Counted from the stretch's first letter, positions 16,340 through 25,715 are shown. The stretch: 64,000 nucleotides of DNA from Massilia norwichensis (GCF_024753245.1 NZ_JANUGX010000028.1:30322-94321); one strand, 5' to 3'. Notes: generated by a model not told the origin, from the sequence alone. A program made the numbers and translations.

Positions 16340-18166
16340 ATGACCCCTCGGACCATGCTGCGTAACCTCAGTATCAAGAAAAAACTCACCGTCGGCTTCG
16401 GCGCCATCGTCGCCATCCTGCTGTTGCTGCTGACCCTGGCCTACAACAACTTCGCGCGCCTGTCGCAGGCGAACGCGTGGGACCGCCATACCCTCGAAGT
16501 GCTGCTGGAAACGAACCACGTCGCCACCTCGGTGCTGCAGGTCCAGAGCGCGACCCGCGGCTACCTGCTGACCGGCCACGAGAGCCTGGTCGGCCCCATC
16601 CACAACGAATACGAAAACGCCGGCAAGCACCTGCGCCGCGCGCTCGAACTCACCGCCGACAATCCTTCCCAGCAGGAGCGCCTGCACCAGCTCGAGCCGA
16701 TGCTGGCCATCTGGATGGACAAGGCGATCACGCCGCAGATCGACATGCGCCGCGCGACCGGCAAGGGCGGCCAATCGGTCTCGCCCGAAACCGAAGCGGC
16801 GGTCCTGGCCGGCACCGGCAGCGTCGCCACCATCCGCCAGCTGCTCGGCGAAATCGCCGCCGAGGAAACCCGCCTGCTGGAACAGCGCCGGCAGGACACG
16901 ACGGCGCTGCGCAACTCGATGAATATGCTGCTCAGCGCCGGCGCGCTGGTGAGCGTGCTGCTGGCGATCCTGATCGGGACCATCCTGGTGCAGGGCATCT
17001 CGCGCCCGCTGGCCAGCCTGAGCGAAGCCGCGCGCAGTTTCGGCCGCGGCACCCAGGGCGCACGCGCCGCGGTGCTGTCGGACGACGAACTGGGCGCGAT
17101 GGCCGTCGAATTCAACCGCATGGCCCAGGCCATCGAAGACAGCCAGGCCAGGGAGCACGCCGACAACCTCGCGCTGCGCGCCAAGGTCGACTCCCTGCTC
17201 GACGTGGTCTCGAAGGCGGCGCGCGGCGACCTGACCGGGACCGTGGCGATCCGCGGCGACGACGCCATCGGCCGCCTCGGCGAAGGCCTTGCGACCATGC
17301 TCGGCAACCTGCGCAGCCTGCTGAACAACGTGCAGCGCGCCGGCATCCAGGTGGCCAGCTCGGCGACCCAGATCGCCGCTTCGGCGCGCCAGCAGGAAGC
17401 CACCGGCATCGAACAGGCCCAGACCAGCGTCGAGGTGCTCGCCACCACCAAGGAAATCTCGGCCAACACCGCCGAGCTGCTGCGCACGATGGAAGAAGCG
17501 ACGGAGGTGGCCGACTACACCACCAGCGCCACCGCCGACGCCCAGGACAAGCTCAAGCACATGGACCACACCATGCAGCAGATGGTCAACGCCACCGATT
17601 CGATCGGCGCCAAGCTGGCCGCGCTGTCCGAGAAAGCCAGCAACATCAACGGCGTGCTGACCACGATTACCAAGGTGGCGGACCAGACCAACATCCTGTC
17701 GCTGAACGCCGCGATCGAAGCCGAGAAGGCCGGCGAAGCGGGCCGCGGCTTCTCGGTGGTCGCCACCGAGATCCGCCGCCTGGCCGACCAGACCTCGGTC
17801 TCGACCTGGGACATCGAGCAGATGCTGAAGGAGATGCAGTCGGCGGTGTCGGCCAGCGTGATGGGCATGGACAAGTTTGCGGAAGAGATCCGCCGCAACG
17901 TCGGTGAAGCGCGCCACGTGGCCGAGCAGCTGTCGGGCATGATGGACCAGGTGCGCAAACTGGCGCCGCGCTTCGACCTGGTGCTGCAGGGGATGCAGTC
18001 GCAGGCGGTCGGCGCCTCGCAGATCTCGGGCACCATGATGCAGCTGTCCGACGCCAGCCAGCAGAGCGTCGAATCGCTGAAGGCCACCAGCGAGGCCGTG
18101 CACCAGTTGCAGTACGCCGCCGGCGACCTGCAGCAGTCGGTGGCCACCTTCGCCGTCGACGACTGA
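16340..18166 (+). CDS. wspA: WspA-type methyl-accepting chemotaxis protein
   Basis: 608 residues. TM1 is near 16-37 and TM2 near 195-219, enclosing a helical periplasmic CHASE3-like sensor (ATRGYLLTGHESLVGPIHNEY). A HAMP linker (about 220-275) and the signalling hairpin follow. The tip reads TNILSLNAAIEAEKAGEAGRGFSVV with ATEIRRLADQTSVSTWDIEQM, which is WspA-like rather than the usual AARAGEQGRGFAVV of flagellar MCPs. First gene of a wspABCDEFR operon. In Pseudomonas WspA senses surface contact and drives WspE. Start could be ATG 16340 or 16355; ribosome site is weak and partly covered by the upstream palindrome. Confidence 0.9.
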   Translation: MTPRTMLRNLSIKKKLTVGFGAIVAILLLLLTLAYNNFARLSQANAWDRHTLEVLLETNHVATSVLQVQSATRGYLLTGHESLVGPIHNEYENAGKHLRRALELTADNPSQQERLHQLEPMLAIWMDKAITPQIDMRRATGKGGQSVSPETEAAVLAGTGSVATIRQLLGEIAAEETRLLEQRRQDTTALRNSMNMLLSAGALVSVLLAILIGTILVQGISRPLASLSEAARSFGRGTQGARAAVLSDDELGAMAVEFNRMAQAIEDSQAREHADNLALRAKVDSLLDVVSKAARGDLTGTVAIRGDDAIGRLGEGLATMLGNLRSLLNNVQRAGIQVASSATQIAASARQQEATGIEQAQTSVEVLATTKEISANTAELLRTMEEATEVADYTTSATADAQDKLKHMDHTMQQMVNATDSIGAKLAALSEKASNINGVLTTITKVADQTNILSLNAAIEAEKAGEAGRGFSVVATEIRRLADQTSVSTWDIEQMLKEMQSAVSASVMGMDKFAEEIRRNVGEARHVAEQLSGMMDQVRKLAPRFDLVLQGMQSQAVGASQISGTMMQLSDASQQSVESLKATSEAVHQLQYAAGDLQQSVATFAVDD

Positions 18167-18173
18167 CACGCGC

Positions 18174-18650
18174 ATGAAGGTGCTGGTGTTTCACATCGGA
18201 CGCGAACGCTACGCCCTGCCGCTCGCCGCGGTGCTGCGGGTGCTGCCGGTGGCGCGTCTCAAGCCCTTGCCGGGTGCGCCGCATTACGTGCCGGGACTGC
18301 TGGACCTGCACGGCGACCCCGTGCCGGTGATCGACCTGTCGCGCCTGGCCGGCACGCCGCCCAGCGCGGTGCGCTACGACACGCGCATCCTGCTGCTGGA
18401 CGTGGCGGCCGCCGGCCAGCTGCGGCGCCTGGGTTTGAAGGCGGAACGCGTGGCCGGCATCGCCGATATCGCTGCCGAACTGCGCGATGGCGGGGTCGCC
18501 GCCGCGCCCTGGCTCGGCCGCATTGCCGCCGGCGGTGCGAATAGCACGGCCAGCGCGGCCGGGACCGCCGGCATGCTGCAGCTGATCGAGCCGGCGCGCC
18601 TGCTGGCGCCCGAGGTGGCGGCACAGCTGTTCGGCGAGGTGCCGGCATGA
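18174..18650 (+). CDS. wspB: WspB, CheW-like coupling protein
   Basis: 158 residues: one CheW domain (VLVFHIGRERYALPLAAVLRVLPVARLKPLPGAP, then VPGLLDLHGDPVPVIDLSRL). It should link the WspA receptor array to the kinase WspE. It starts 7 bases after wspA and its stop overlaps wspC as ATGA. Identity rests on gene order, as the CheW domain alone would not separate WspB from WspD. Confidence 0.9.
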   Translation: MKVLVFHIGRERYALPLAAVLRVLPVARLKPLPGAPHYVPGLLDLHGDPVPVIDLSRLAGTPPSAVRYDTRILLLDVAAAGQLRRLGLKAERVAGIADIAAELRDGGVAAAPWLGRIAAGGANSTASAAGTAGMLQLIEPARLLAPEVAAQLFGEVPA

Positions 18651-19855
18651 GCCTGCGCCAGCTGCTGAAAGATGCCACCGGCCTGGTGCTGTCCGCCGAC
18701 ACGGTCGAGCGCGCGGTGCGCGAGCGCATGCTGCGCCTGGACCTGACGCCGGACGCGCGCGCGGATTATGCGCCGCAGCCCGGCACGCCGGAGTTCGCGG
18801 CCCTGGTCGACCTCGTGGTGGTGCCCGAATCCTGGATGTTCCGCGACCCCGCCGTGTTCGAGACCGCCGTGCGCTTCGTGCAGCGCCGCCTGCTCAGCCA
18901 TCCCGGGCGGCCGGTGAGCGTGCTGTCCCTGCCCTGCGCCGGCGGCGAAGAGCCGTATTCGATGGCGATGGCGCTGGCCCACGCCGGCATCCCTCCCGGC
19001 CTGTGCCGCATCGAGGCGGTCGACCTGTCGCACGCCGCGATCGAGCGCGCGCGCCTGGGACGTTACACGCGCAACGCCTTCCGCGGCACCGATCTGGCAT
19101 TTCGCGAGCACTGGTTCCGCCAGGACGGCGATGCCTACCTGATCGACGACGCCCTGCGCCGCTACGTCGGCTTCAGCCAGGGCAACCTGCTCGAGGCAGC
19201 GGCGCCGCCAAGGAAGGGCCCCCGCTACGACCTGGTGTTCTGCCGTAACCTGCTGATCTATTTCGACGAGCCTGCACGCATGGTCGCCGCTGCCGCCTTG
19301 CAGGACCTGCTGGCGGACGACGGCCTGCTGCTGTCCGGCTTTGCCGAAGCACCGGCCTTCTGCCGCGCCGGCTTCGCGCCGCAGTCGCTGCGCGACAGCT
19401 ACGCGCTGCAGAAGCAGTCGGTGGCGACGGTGCGGCGGCGCGCGCGGCTGGCGCCGGCCGAACCGGCAATCGCGCCGCGTCCTGTTGCGGCGGCAGCGCG
19501 GACGGCGCCGCAGCCCGCCCCCCTGGCTGCCGGTCCAGTGGCGGCGCTGATCGCCGAAGCCCGGCGCCAGGCCGATGCCGGCCGCCTGGCCGAAGCCCAC
19601 CAGACCTGCCAGGAAGCGCTGGCCCTGCAGCCGGAACAGGCCGAAGCCTGGTTCCTGCTCGGCATGGTCAGCGAATGCGGCGGCCAGCCGCACGCGGCCG
19701 AGCGCCACCTGCGCCGCTGCCTCTACCTGCAGCCCGACCATTACGAAGCCCTGTGCAGCCTGGCCCTGCTGCACGAACTGCGCGGCGACACGCAGGATGC
19801 GGCCCTGCTGCGCCAGCGCGCCGCGCGCGTGCATGCGGCCGAGGTGGCGCCATGA
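18647..19855 (+). CDS. wspC: WspC, CheR-type methyltransferase with C-terminal TPR
   Basis: 402 residues. The CheR domain holds the SAM site (SVLSLPCAGGEEPYSMAM) and VVPESWMFRDP near the N-terminus, plus YDLVFCRNLLIYFD. A proline/alanine linker (about 260-295) leads to tetratricopeptide-like helices (LAEAHQTCQEALALQPEQAEAW, AERHLRRCLYLQPDHYEA). It methylates glutamates of WspA for adaptation. TPR-bearing CheR proteins are typical of WspC. Coupled by ATGA overlaps on both sides. Confidence 0.92.
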   Translation: MSLRQLLKDATGLVLSADTVERAVRERMLRLDLTPDARADYAPQPGTPEFAALVDLVVVPESWMFRDPAVFETAVRFVQRRLLSHPGRPVSVLSLPCAGGEEPYSMAMALAHAGIPPGLCRIEAVDLSHAAIERARLGRYTRNAFRGTDLAFREHWFRQDGDAYLIDDALRRYVGFSQGNLLEAAAPPRKGPRYDLVFCRNLLIYFDEPARMVAAAALQDLLADDGLLLSGFAEAPAFCRAGFAPQSLRDSYALQKQSVATVRRRARLAPAEPAIAPRPVAAAARTAPQPAPLAAGPVAALIAEARRQADAGRLAEAHQTCQEALALQPEQAEAWFLLGMVSECGGQPHAAERHLRRCLYLQPDHYEALCSLALLHELRGDTQDAALLRQRAARVHAAEVAP

Positions 19856-20508
19856 TCGTCGACGACTGCTGGCGCCGCATCGGCGTAACGGGCGACCGCA
19901 GCTGCGCCGAGCTGGAACGCCACATCCACTGCCGCAACTGCGCCGTGTACGCCGACGCGGCGCAACGAAACCTGCAACGGCCGGTCGAACCCGAATACCG
20001 CGAAGCCTGGGCGCGCGAACTGGCCCGCCCGGAGCCGGCGCCCGCGCCCACGGATGCCGCCGCCATGGTGTTCCGCATCGGCGCCGAATGGCTGGCGGTG
20101 CCGGTCGCGCTGGCCGCCACGGTGGCGCCGCTGGCCCCCGTGCACCGCCTGCCGCACCGCGCAACCGGCGCCCTGCTCGGCGTGGTCAATGTCGGCGGAC
20201 GCGTGCTGCCGGCGCTGTCGCTGGCGGCGCTGCTCGGCATCGCCACCGCGGGCGTGCCGGCACCCCTGGGCCGCCACACTTTCGAACGCCTGCTGGTGCT
20301 GGAACTGAACGGCCAGCGCGTCGCGGTGCCGGTCGCGGAAATGCACGGCATCCTGCGCTACGCCGGCAGCGCCCTACGCCCGCCCGCCGCCACCCTGGAG
20401 CACCTCCCCTCGCCTTTGCTGGCCGGCGTGATCGCCGACGGCGCCATCGAGGCGGGCCTGCTGGATGGCGCGCTGCTCGAACGCGAAGTGAAGGGCTTGC
20501 TGCGATGA
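19852..20508 (+). CDS. wspD: WspD, second CheW-like coupling protein
   Basis: 218 residues from ATG 19852. The N-terminus has the WspD-specific block CWRRIGVTGDRSCAEL and HIHCRNCAVY, which precedes the CheW domain (MVFRIGAEWLAVPVALAATV and VVNVGGRVLPALSLAALLG). The cysteine-containing block is conserved in WspD proteins, of unknown role. It couples receptor and kinase, probably at a different array position from WspB. Start overlaps the wspC stop and its stop overlaps wspE, both as ATGA. Confidence 0.92.
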   Translation: MIVDDCWRRIGVTGDRSCAELERHIHCRNCAVYADAAQRNLQRPVEPEYREAWARELARPEPAPAPTDAAAMVFRIGAEWLAVPVALAATVAPLAPVHRLPHRATGALLGVVNVGGRVLPALSLAALLGIATAGVPAPLGRHTFERLLVLELNGQRVAVPVAEMHGILRYAGSALRPPAATLEHLPSPLLAGVIADGAIEAGLLDGALLEREVKGLLR

Positions 20509-22787
20509 GCATGGACCACGATTTCGACGGCGCGTTCAACCAGGACCTGAGCAGCTTCTCGATGCTGGACCTGTTCCGGATGGAGGCGCAGGCGCAGGCG
20601 CGCGTGCTGACCGACGGCCTGCTGCGCAGCGAACGCGGATCCGACCCGGCGACGCTGGACGCGATGATGCGCGCCGCCCACTCGACCAAAGGCGCCGCCG
20701 CGATCGTCGGCATGACGCAGATGGTGCAGCTGACGCATGCGATGGAAGACGTGTTCGTCGCCGCCCAGCAGGGCATCCTGGTGCTCGATGCCGCGCGGGT
20801 GGACGTGCTGCTCGGCGCGGTCGACCTGATGCGGCGCCTGGCCGAGCTGCCGGAAGCCGACCTGGCCGACGGCGGTCCGCATGCGGCGCCGGTACAGGAA
20901 GCGCTGGCGGCGCTGGCCGCGCTGCAGGCCGGTGCGGCCGTCACGCCCGCGTTCGCGCTGCCCGTACCGCCCCTGGAGCCTGCGCCTGCCGTGCCCGTCA
21001 TGCCTGCCGCGCCCGCGCCGGCAGCCGAACCGGCGGCGCCGGCACCGCCACCGCCGCACAACGAACTGCAGACCCTGGCCGGCCAGGCCCGCCTGAATGC
21101 CGCCCAGTTGCGGCCCTGGATCGACTCCCTGCACCGCTACAAGCGCCAGCAGCGCGCCGTGTTCAGCGCCCTCGGACGGCTGCAGGAGGCGATCGAGGAA
21201 AGCGGCGACCCGCGCCTGCTCGAACTGGCCAGGCAGGTCCAGGAGCGCGCCCGGCCGCTGCGCAGCGCCATGCAGCGCCACATCCTCGACGCCGAGCAGT
21301 ACGAGCGCAAGGCCACGGGTCTTGCCGCGCGCCTGGTCGACGAGGTGCTGGAACTGCACATGTGCCGCTTCGGCGACGGCCTGCACGGGCTGCCGCGCAT
21401 GGTGCGCGACCTCGCCCGCAGCCTGGGCAAGGACGTGCGCCTGGACGTGACCGGCGACGATACGCTGGTCGACCGCGCGGTGCTGGTGCGCCTGGAAGCG
21501 CCGCTCAGCCAGCTGCTGCGCAACGCCGTCGACCACGGCATGGAAACGCCGGCCGAACGCGCCGCCGCCGGCAAGCCGGCCACCGGCGCCATCCGGCTGG
21601 CGGCGCGCCACCGCGGCGGCATGCTGTCGATCGAGGTGAGCGACGACGGCCGCGGGGTCGACCCCGAACGGGTGCGCCGCGCCGTCGCCGCGCGCCGCCT
21701 GGCGCCCGCCGGCGTCGTGCAGGCGCTGTCCGCTCCGGAGCTGATGGAATTCCTGTTCCTGCCGGGCTTCTCGCTGAAGGAGGACGCCAACGAGATCTCC
21801 GGCCGCGGCGTCGGGCTCGACGTGGTGCACGACATGGTGCAGTCGCAGAACGGCACGGTGCGCGTGGAATCCACGCCCGGCAAGGGCTTTTGCACCAGCA
21901 TCGTGCTGCCGGTCACGCAATCGATCGTGCGCGCACTGGTGGTCGACGTGCTGGGCGAAGCCTACGCGCTGCCGATCGCGCGCGTCGAGCGCGTGCTGCG
22001 CGTGCCGGCCGGCAGCGTGCAGACCCTGTCCGGCCGCCAGTACCTGGATCTCGCGGGCAGCCACCTCGGCCTGGTAGCGGCCGGGCGCGTGCTCGAACTG
22101 GGCGAACCGGCCCCAAGCGCCGAGCTGGCGGTGGTCGTCATCGGCACCGCGCGCGAGCGCTATGGCTTGGTGGTGGACGATGTGCGCGGCGAGCAGGAGC
22201 TGACCGTGCAGCCGCTCGAAGCGATGTTCGGCAAGCTGCGCGACGTCGCCTCCTGCGCCCTGCTCGACGACGGCGCCCCGGTCCTGATTCTCGACGTGCC
22301 CGACATGCTGCTGTCGATCGTGCGCCTGCTCGAAGCCGGTGCCTCGCTGCAGGCGGCGCCCGGCATGCATGCGCCCGGCGGCGGCGCCCGGCAGGACGTG
22401 CGCCGCATCCTGGTGGTCGACGATTCGCTCACGGTGCGCGAGATGCAGCGCAAGCTGCTGGCCGCGCGCGGCTACCAGGTCGAGGTCGCGCTCGACGGCA
22501 TCGACGGCTGGAACAGCGTGCGCGCCGGCGCTTACGACCTGGTGATCACCGACATCGACATGCCGCGCCTGGACGGCATTGGCCTGCTCGGACGCATCCG
22601 CCAGGACCCGCGCCTGCAACGGCTGCCGGTCATGATCGTGTCGTACAAGGACCGGCCTGAAGACCGCGCGCGCGGCCTGGAAGCCGGCGCCGATTATTAC
22701 CTGGCCAAGGGCGCCTTCCACGACGCCACCCTGCTCGACGCCGTGCGCGACCTGATCGGCGAAGCCCTGCCTGGCGGTCCCGCATGA
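20505..22787 (+). CDS. wspE: WspE, hybrid CheA-type histidine kinase with receiver
   Basis: 760 residues from ATG 20505. HPt domain with phospho-acceptor H59 in RAAHSTKGAAAIVGM, then an alanine/proline linker (about 125-185), a dimerisation region, HATPase motifs (LLRNAVDHGMETPAERAA, SDDGRGVDPERVR, GRGVGLDVVHDMV), a CheW-like domain and a C-terminal receiver (ILVVDDSLTVREM, DLVITDIDMPRLDG). In the known Wsp pathway WspE phosphorylates WspR and WspF. Overlaps both neighbours by ATGA. Confidence 0.94.
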   Translation: MSMDHDFDGAFNQDLSSFSMLDLFRMEAQAQARVLTDGLLRSERGSDPATLDAMMRAAHSTKGAAAIVGMTQMVQLTHAMEDVFVAAQQGILVLDAARVDVLLGAVDLMRRLAELPEADLADGGPHAAPVQEALAALAALQAGAAVTPAFALPVPPLEPAPAVPVMPAAPAPAAEPAAPAPPPPHNELQTLAGQARLNAAQLRPWIDSLHRYKRQQRAVFSALGRLQEAIEESGDPRLLELARQVQERARPLRSAMQRHILDAEQYERKATGLAARLVDEVLELHMCRFGDGLHGLPRMVRDLARSLGKDVRLDVTGDDTLVDRAVLVRLEAPLSQLLRNAVDHGMETPAERAAAGKPATGAIRLAARHRGGMLSIEVSDDGRGVDPERVRRAVAARRLAPAGVVQALSAPELMEFLFLPGFSLKEDANEISGRGVGLDVVHDMVQSQNGTVRVESTPGKGFCTSIVLPVTQSIVRALVVDVLGEAYALPIARVERVLRVPAGSVQTLSGRQYLDLAGSHLGLVAAGRVLELGEPAPSAELAVVVIGTARERYGLVVDDVRGEQELTVQPLEAMFGKLRDVASCALLDDGAPVLILDVPDMLLSIVRLLEAGASLQAAPGMHAPGGGARQDVRRILVVDDSLTVREMQRKLLAARGYQVEVALDGIDGWNSVRAGAYDLVITDIDMPRLDGIGLLGRIRQDPRLQRLPVMIVSYKDRPEDRARGLEAGADYYLAKGAFHDATLLDAVRDLIGEALPGGPA

Positions 22788-23773
22788 GGATAGGCATCGC
22801 CAACGACGCGCCGATGGCGGCCGAGGCGCTGCGCCGCGTGCTGAGCGCCGGCGGATACCGGGTGGCCTGGGTCGCGCGCACCGGGATCGACGCCGTGCGC
22901 CTGTGCGCCGACCTGCGGCCCGACCTGGTGCTGATGGATCTGAACATGCCCCTGCTCGACGGCGTCGAGGCGACCCGGCGCATCATGGCCAACGGGCCCT
23001 GCCCGATCCTGGTCGTCACCGCGCAGCCGCAGGACAACGTCGGCCAGGTGTTCCGCGCGCTTGGCGCCGGCGCCCTCGACGTGGTGGCCACGCCGGTGCT
23101 GCTGGGCGTCGAGGACGGCGGCGCCGGCCTGCTGGCCAAGATCCGCACCATCGCCAAGCTGGTGGCGGGCCGGCCGGCGCCGGTGCCGGTCGGGGCACCG
23201 CACGTGGCGCGCCTGGTGGCGATCGGCGCGTCGACCGGCGGTCCGGCGGCGCTGGCGCGCCTGTTCGCCGACTGGCGCCCGGCGCCGGACACGGCGGCGG
23301 TGGTGGTCCAGCACATCGACCACAGCTTCTCGACCCAGCTCGTGAAATGGCTGGGCGAGCAGACCGCGGCGCCGGTGCGCGCGATCCTGGACGGTGATCA
23401 CCTGGAGGGCGGCGTGGTGCAGGTGGCGACCACCGCCGACCACCTGCGCCTGGCCCCCGGCCACCGCCTGCGTTACGACGCCCACCCGCGCGACGAGATC
23501 CACCGTCCTTCCATCGACGTGTTCTTCCGCTCGGTGGCGCGCCACTGGGAGCGCGCGGGCACCGGCGTCCTGCTGACCGGCATGGGGCGCGATGGCGCGG
23601 CCGGCCTGCTGGCCATGCGCCAGGCCGGCCAGGCCACCATCGCCCAGGACGAGGCCAGCAGTGCCGTGTACGGCATGCCGCGCGCGGCCGCCGAGCTGGG
23701 TGCGGCCGAACAAATTTTGCCACTAGGCAAAATTTCGGCCGCATTATCGGGTAAAATCGGCAGCCCGCCGTAA
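22784..23773 (+). CDS. wspF: WspF, CheB-type methylesterase response regulator
   Basis: 329 residues. Receiver domain (RIGIANDAPMAAEALRR, phospho-acceptor in LVLMDLNMPLLDG), then a methylesterase domain with the serine of AIGASTGGPAAL, the histidine of VVQHIDHSFS and the aspartate of LTGMGRDGAAGL. WspF demethylates WspA and so shuts the pathway down; loss of WspF in Pseudomonas gives constitutive c-di-GMP. All catalytic residues are present, so it looks functional. A perfect 10-bp inverted repeat lies inside its last 60 bases. Confidence 0.94.
   Translation: MRIGIANDAPMAAEALRRVLSAGGYRVAWVARTGIDAVRLCADLRPDLVLMDLNMPLLDGVEATRRIMANGPCPILVVTAQPQDNVGQVFRALGAGALDVVATPVLLGVEDGGAGLLAKIRTIAKLVAGRPAPVPVGAPHVARLVAIGASTGGPAALARLFADWRPAPDTAAVVVQHIDHSFSTQLVKWLGEQTAAPVRAILDGDHLEGGVVQVATTADHLRLAPGHRLRYDAHPRDEIHRPSIDVFFRSVARHWERAGTGVLLTGMGRDGAAGLLAMRQAGQATIAQDEASSAVYGMPRAAAELGAAEQILPLGKISAALSGKIGSPP
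23712..23735 (+). repeat. Perfect inverted repeat inside the 3' end of wspF
   Basis: AAATTTTGCC (23712-23721) and GGCAAAATTT (23726-23735) with loop ACTA. Flanking GGCCGA/CGGCC extends the pairing around a 3-base bulge. It is AT-rich within a very GC-rich gene and lies about 42 bases before the wspR ATG. No T-run follows. Confidence 0.6.
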
Positions 23774-23777
23774 AGAC

Positions 23778-24821
23778 ATGCCCTCTGCTTTCCGTTCCAT
23801 CATGACCGCAGCCAGTTTCTCTCACGCCCGCACGACCGCCGACGACAACGACGCCAGCGACCAGGTGCGCGTGCTGCTGGTCGACGATCAGTTGATCATC
23901 GCCGAGGCCGTGCGCCGCATGCTCGCCAGCCACCCGGACATCGCCTTTCACTACGTGACCGATCCCGGCGCCGCGCATGCCGCTGCGCTGGCCTTGCGCC
24001 CGACCGTGATCCTGCAGGACCTGGTGATGCCGGGCGCCGACGGCTTCCAGCTGATCGCCGGCTACCGCGCCGACGAACGGCTGGCGGACGTGCCGGTGGC
24101 GGTGCTGTCGACCAAGGAAGAAGCCAGGCTGAAGGCGCACGGCTTCGCGGTCGGCGCCAACGACTACCTGGTCAAGCTGCCCGACCAGCTGGAACTGGTG
24201 GCGCGCATCCGCCACCACTCGCGCGGCTACATCGGCCTGCGCCAGCGCGACGCCGCCCTGCGCTCGCTGCGTGCCAGCCAGGACGAACTGGCACGCACCA
24301 ATCTCGAACTGCAGAAACTGGCCGCGCTCGACGGCCTGACCGGCATCGCCAACCGCCGCCGCTTCGACGAGGCGATCGGCGTCGAATGGCAGCGCGCGCG
24401 CCGCCAGCAAAGCCCATTGGCACTGCTGCTGTGCGACGTCGACCGTTTCAAGAACTACAACGACAGCCTCGGCCACCCGGCCGGCGACCTGTGCCTGAAA
24501 AAGGCGGCCGCGGTCCTGACCGGCCAGCTGAAACGCCCGGCCGACCTGGCCGCGCGCTACGGCGGCGAAGAATTCGCGATCCTGCTGCCGGACACCGACC
24601 TGGCCGGCGCCCTCAAGCTGGCCGAAGACTGCCGCCGCCAACTCGCGCAGCTGGCGCTGCCGCACCCGGACGGCATCGATGGCGTGGTCACGATGTCGGT
24701 GGGCGCGGCCAGCGTCTCGCCAGCCACAGGCGGCAGCATCGAGGCGCTGGTGGCGGCTGCGGATGCGGCCTTGTACGACGCCAAGCGCGGCGGGCGTAAC
24801 CGGGTTGCGCCTCACGCCTGA
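23778..24821 (+). CDS. wspR: WspR, receiver-GGDEF diguanylate cyclase
   Basis: 347 residues. Receiver (VRVLLVDDQLIIAEAV, phospho-acceptor in ILQDLVMPGADG, conserved lysine in NDYLVKLP), a helical stalk and a GGDEF domain (LTGIANRRRFDEAI, LLCDVDRFKNYNDSLGHPAGD) with GGEEF at 262-266. The allosteric I-site RPAD (253-256) is exactly five residues upstream, so product inhibition is expected. Output enzyme of the Wsp pathway: once phosphorylated by WspE it clusters and makes c-di-GMP, promoting biofilm. Start at ATG 23778; an ATG at 23802 is the alternative. Five-base gap from wspF. Confidence 0.95.
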   Translation: MPSAFRSIMTAASFSHARTTADDNDASDQVRVLLVDDQLIIAEAVRRMLASHPDIAFHYVTDPGAAHAAALALRPTVILQDLVMPGADGFQLIAGYRADERLADVPVAVLSTKEEARLKAHGFAVGANDYLVKLPDQLELVARIRHHSRGYIGLRQRDAALRSLRASQDELARTNLELQKLAALDGLTGIANRRRFDEAIGVEWQRARRQQSPLALLLCDVDRFKNYNDSLGHPAGDLCLKKAAAVLTGQLKRPADLAARYGGEEFAILLPDTDLAGALKLAEDCRRQLAQLALPHPDGIDGVVTMSVGAASVSPATGGSIEALVAAADAALYDAKRGGRNRVAPHA

Positions 24822-24980
24822 GGCTGCACCGCGGCGGTAAATCCGGCAGATTTTCCCGCCTCTCGCGCTGACTTCTGCTCACATTCGGCAAATCTTCTCC
24901 GATCTTGAACGCGTGCGCCCCCGCCCCCGCATGCTGTGCTACGTTTGTCATCAATACGGTGACGAAGCGGAGTCTTGCGG

Positions 24981-25715
24981 ATGAAATTTCTCACTAGCTT
25001 GATTGCGATCGGACTGGCGGCCCACGCCGGCGCGGCCCTGGCCCAGGCCACCGCGGCCGACCGCATTCCGGACACCATGGAGGCACGCGTGCAGGCCTGC
25101 ACCGGCTGCCACGGCGCCCAGGGTCGTGGCGTGGAAAACGTCTACTTCCCGCGCCTGGCGGGCAAGCCGGCCGGCTACCTGTACAACCAGCTGGTGGCCT
25201 TCCGCGACGGCCGCCGCAAGTACGTGCCGATGAACTACCTGCTGGCCTACCTGCCCGACGCCTACCTGATGCGGATGGCCGAGCACTTCGCCGCCCTGAA
25301 TCCGCCGCCGCTGGTGCAGCCGGCCGTGTCGCGCCCGGCCGCGCAACTGGCCGAGGGTCAGCGCATCGTCACCCAGGGCATCCCCGGCAAGAAGATCCCC
25401 GCCTGCATCACCTGCCATGGCGCCGAACTGGGCGGCCGCGAACCCGGTATTCCTGGCCTGCTGGGCCTGCGCGCCGACTACGTGAGCGCCCAGCTCGGCG
25501 CCTGGCGCTTCGGCGTGCGCACGGCGCTGGCGCCGGACTGCATGCAATTGATCGCGTCCAGCCTGAGCGAGCCCGAAGTGGCGGCGGTGTCGGCCTATCT
25601 GGCCTCGCTGCCGGTGACCGCCTCGCGTCCGCTGCGCCAGCCCGGCATGCGGCTGCCGATCGCCTGCGGCAGCCAGCCCCAGGCATCCACGCAAAAGCAG
25701 GAGGCCAGCCGATGA
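24981..25715 (+). CDS. Diheme c-type cytochrome (c4-like)
   Basis: 244 residues from ATG 24981. A signal peptide (MKFLTSLIAIGLAAHAGAALAQA) exports it to the periplasm. Two CxxCH heme sites: C40-TG-C43-H44 and C142-IT-C145-H146, in two similar halves as in cytochrome c4. Distal methionines are likely in VPMNYLLAYL and elsewhere. The stop overlaps the next gene as ATGA. It probably passes electrons to the oxidase encoded downstream. Confidence 0.9.
   Translation: MKFLTSLIAIGLAAHAGAALAQATAADRIPDTMEARVQACTGCHGAQGRGVENVYFPRLAGKPAGYLYNQLVAFRDGRRKYVPMNYLLAYLPDAYLMRMAEHFAALNPPPLVQPAVSRPAAQLAEGQRIVTQGIPGKKIPACITCHGAELGGREPGIPGLLGLRADYVSAQLGAWRFGVRTALAPDCMQLIASSLSEPEVAAVSAYLASLPVTASRPLRQPGMRLPIACGSQPQASTQKQEASR

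Noticed and set aside
24822..24980. Anr/FNR box ahead of the oxidase operon
   Set aside because: No TTGAT-N4-ATCAA match; TTTGTCATCAAT near 24945 has wrong spacing.
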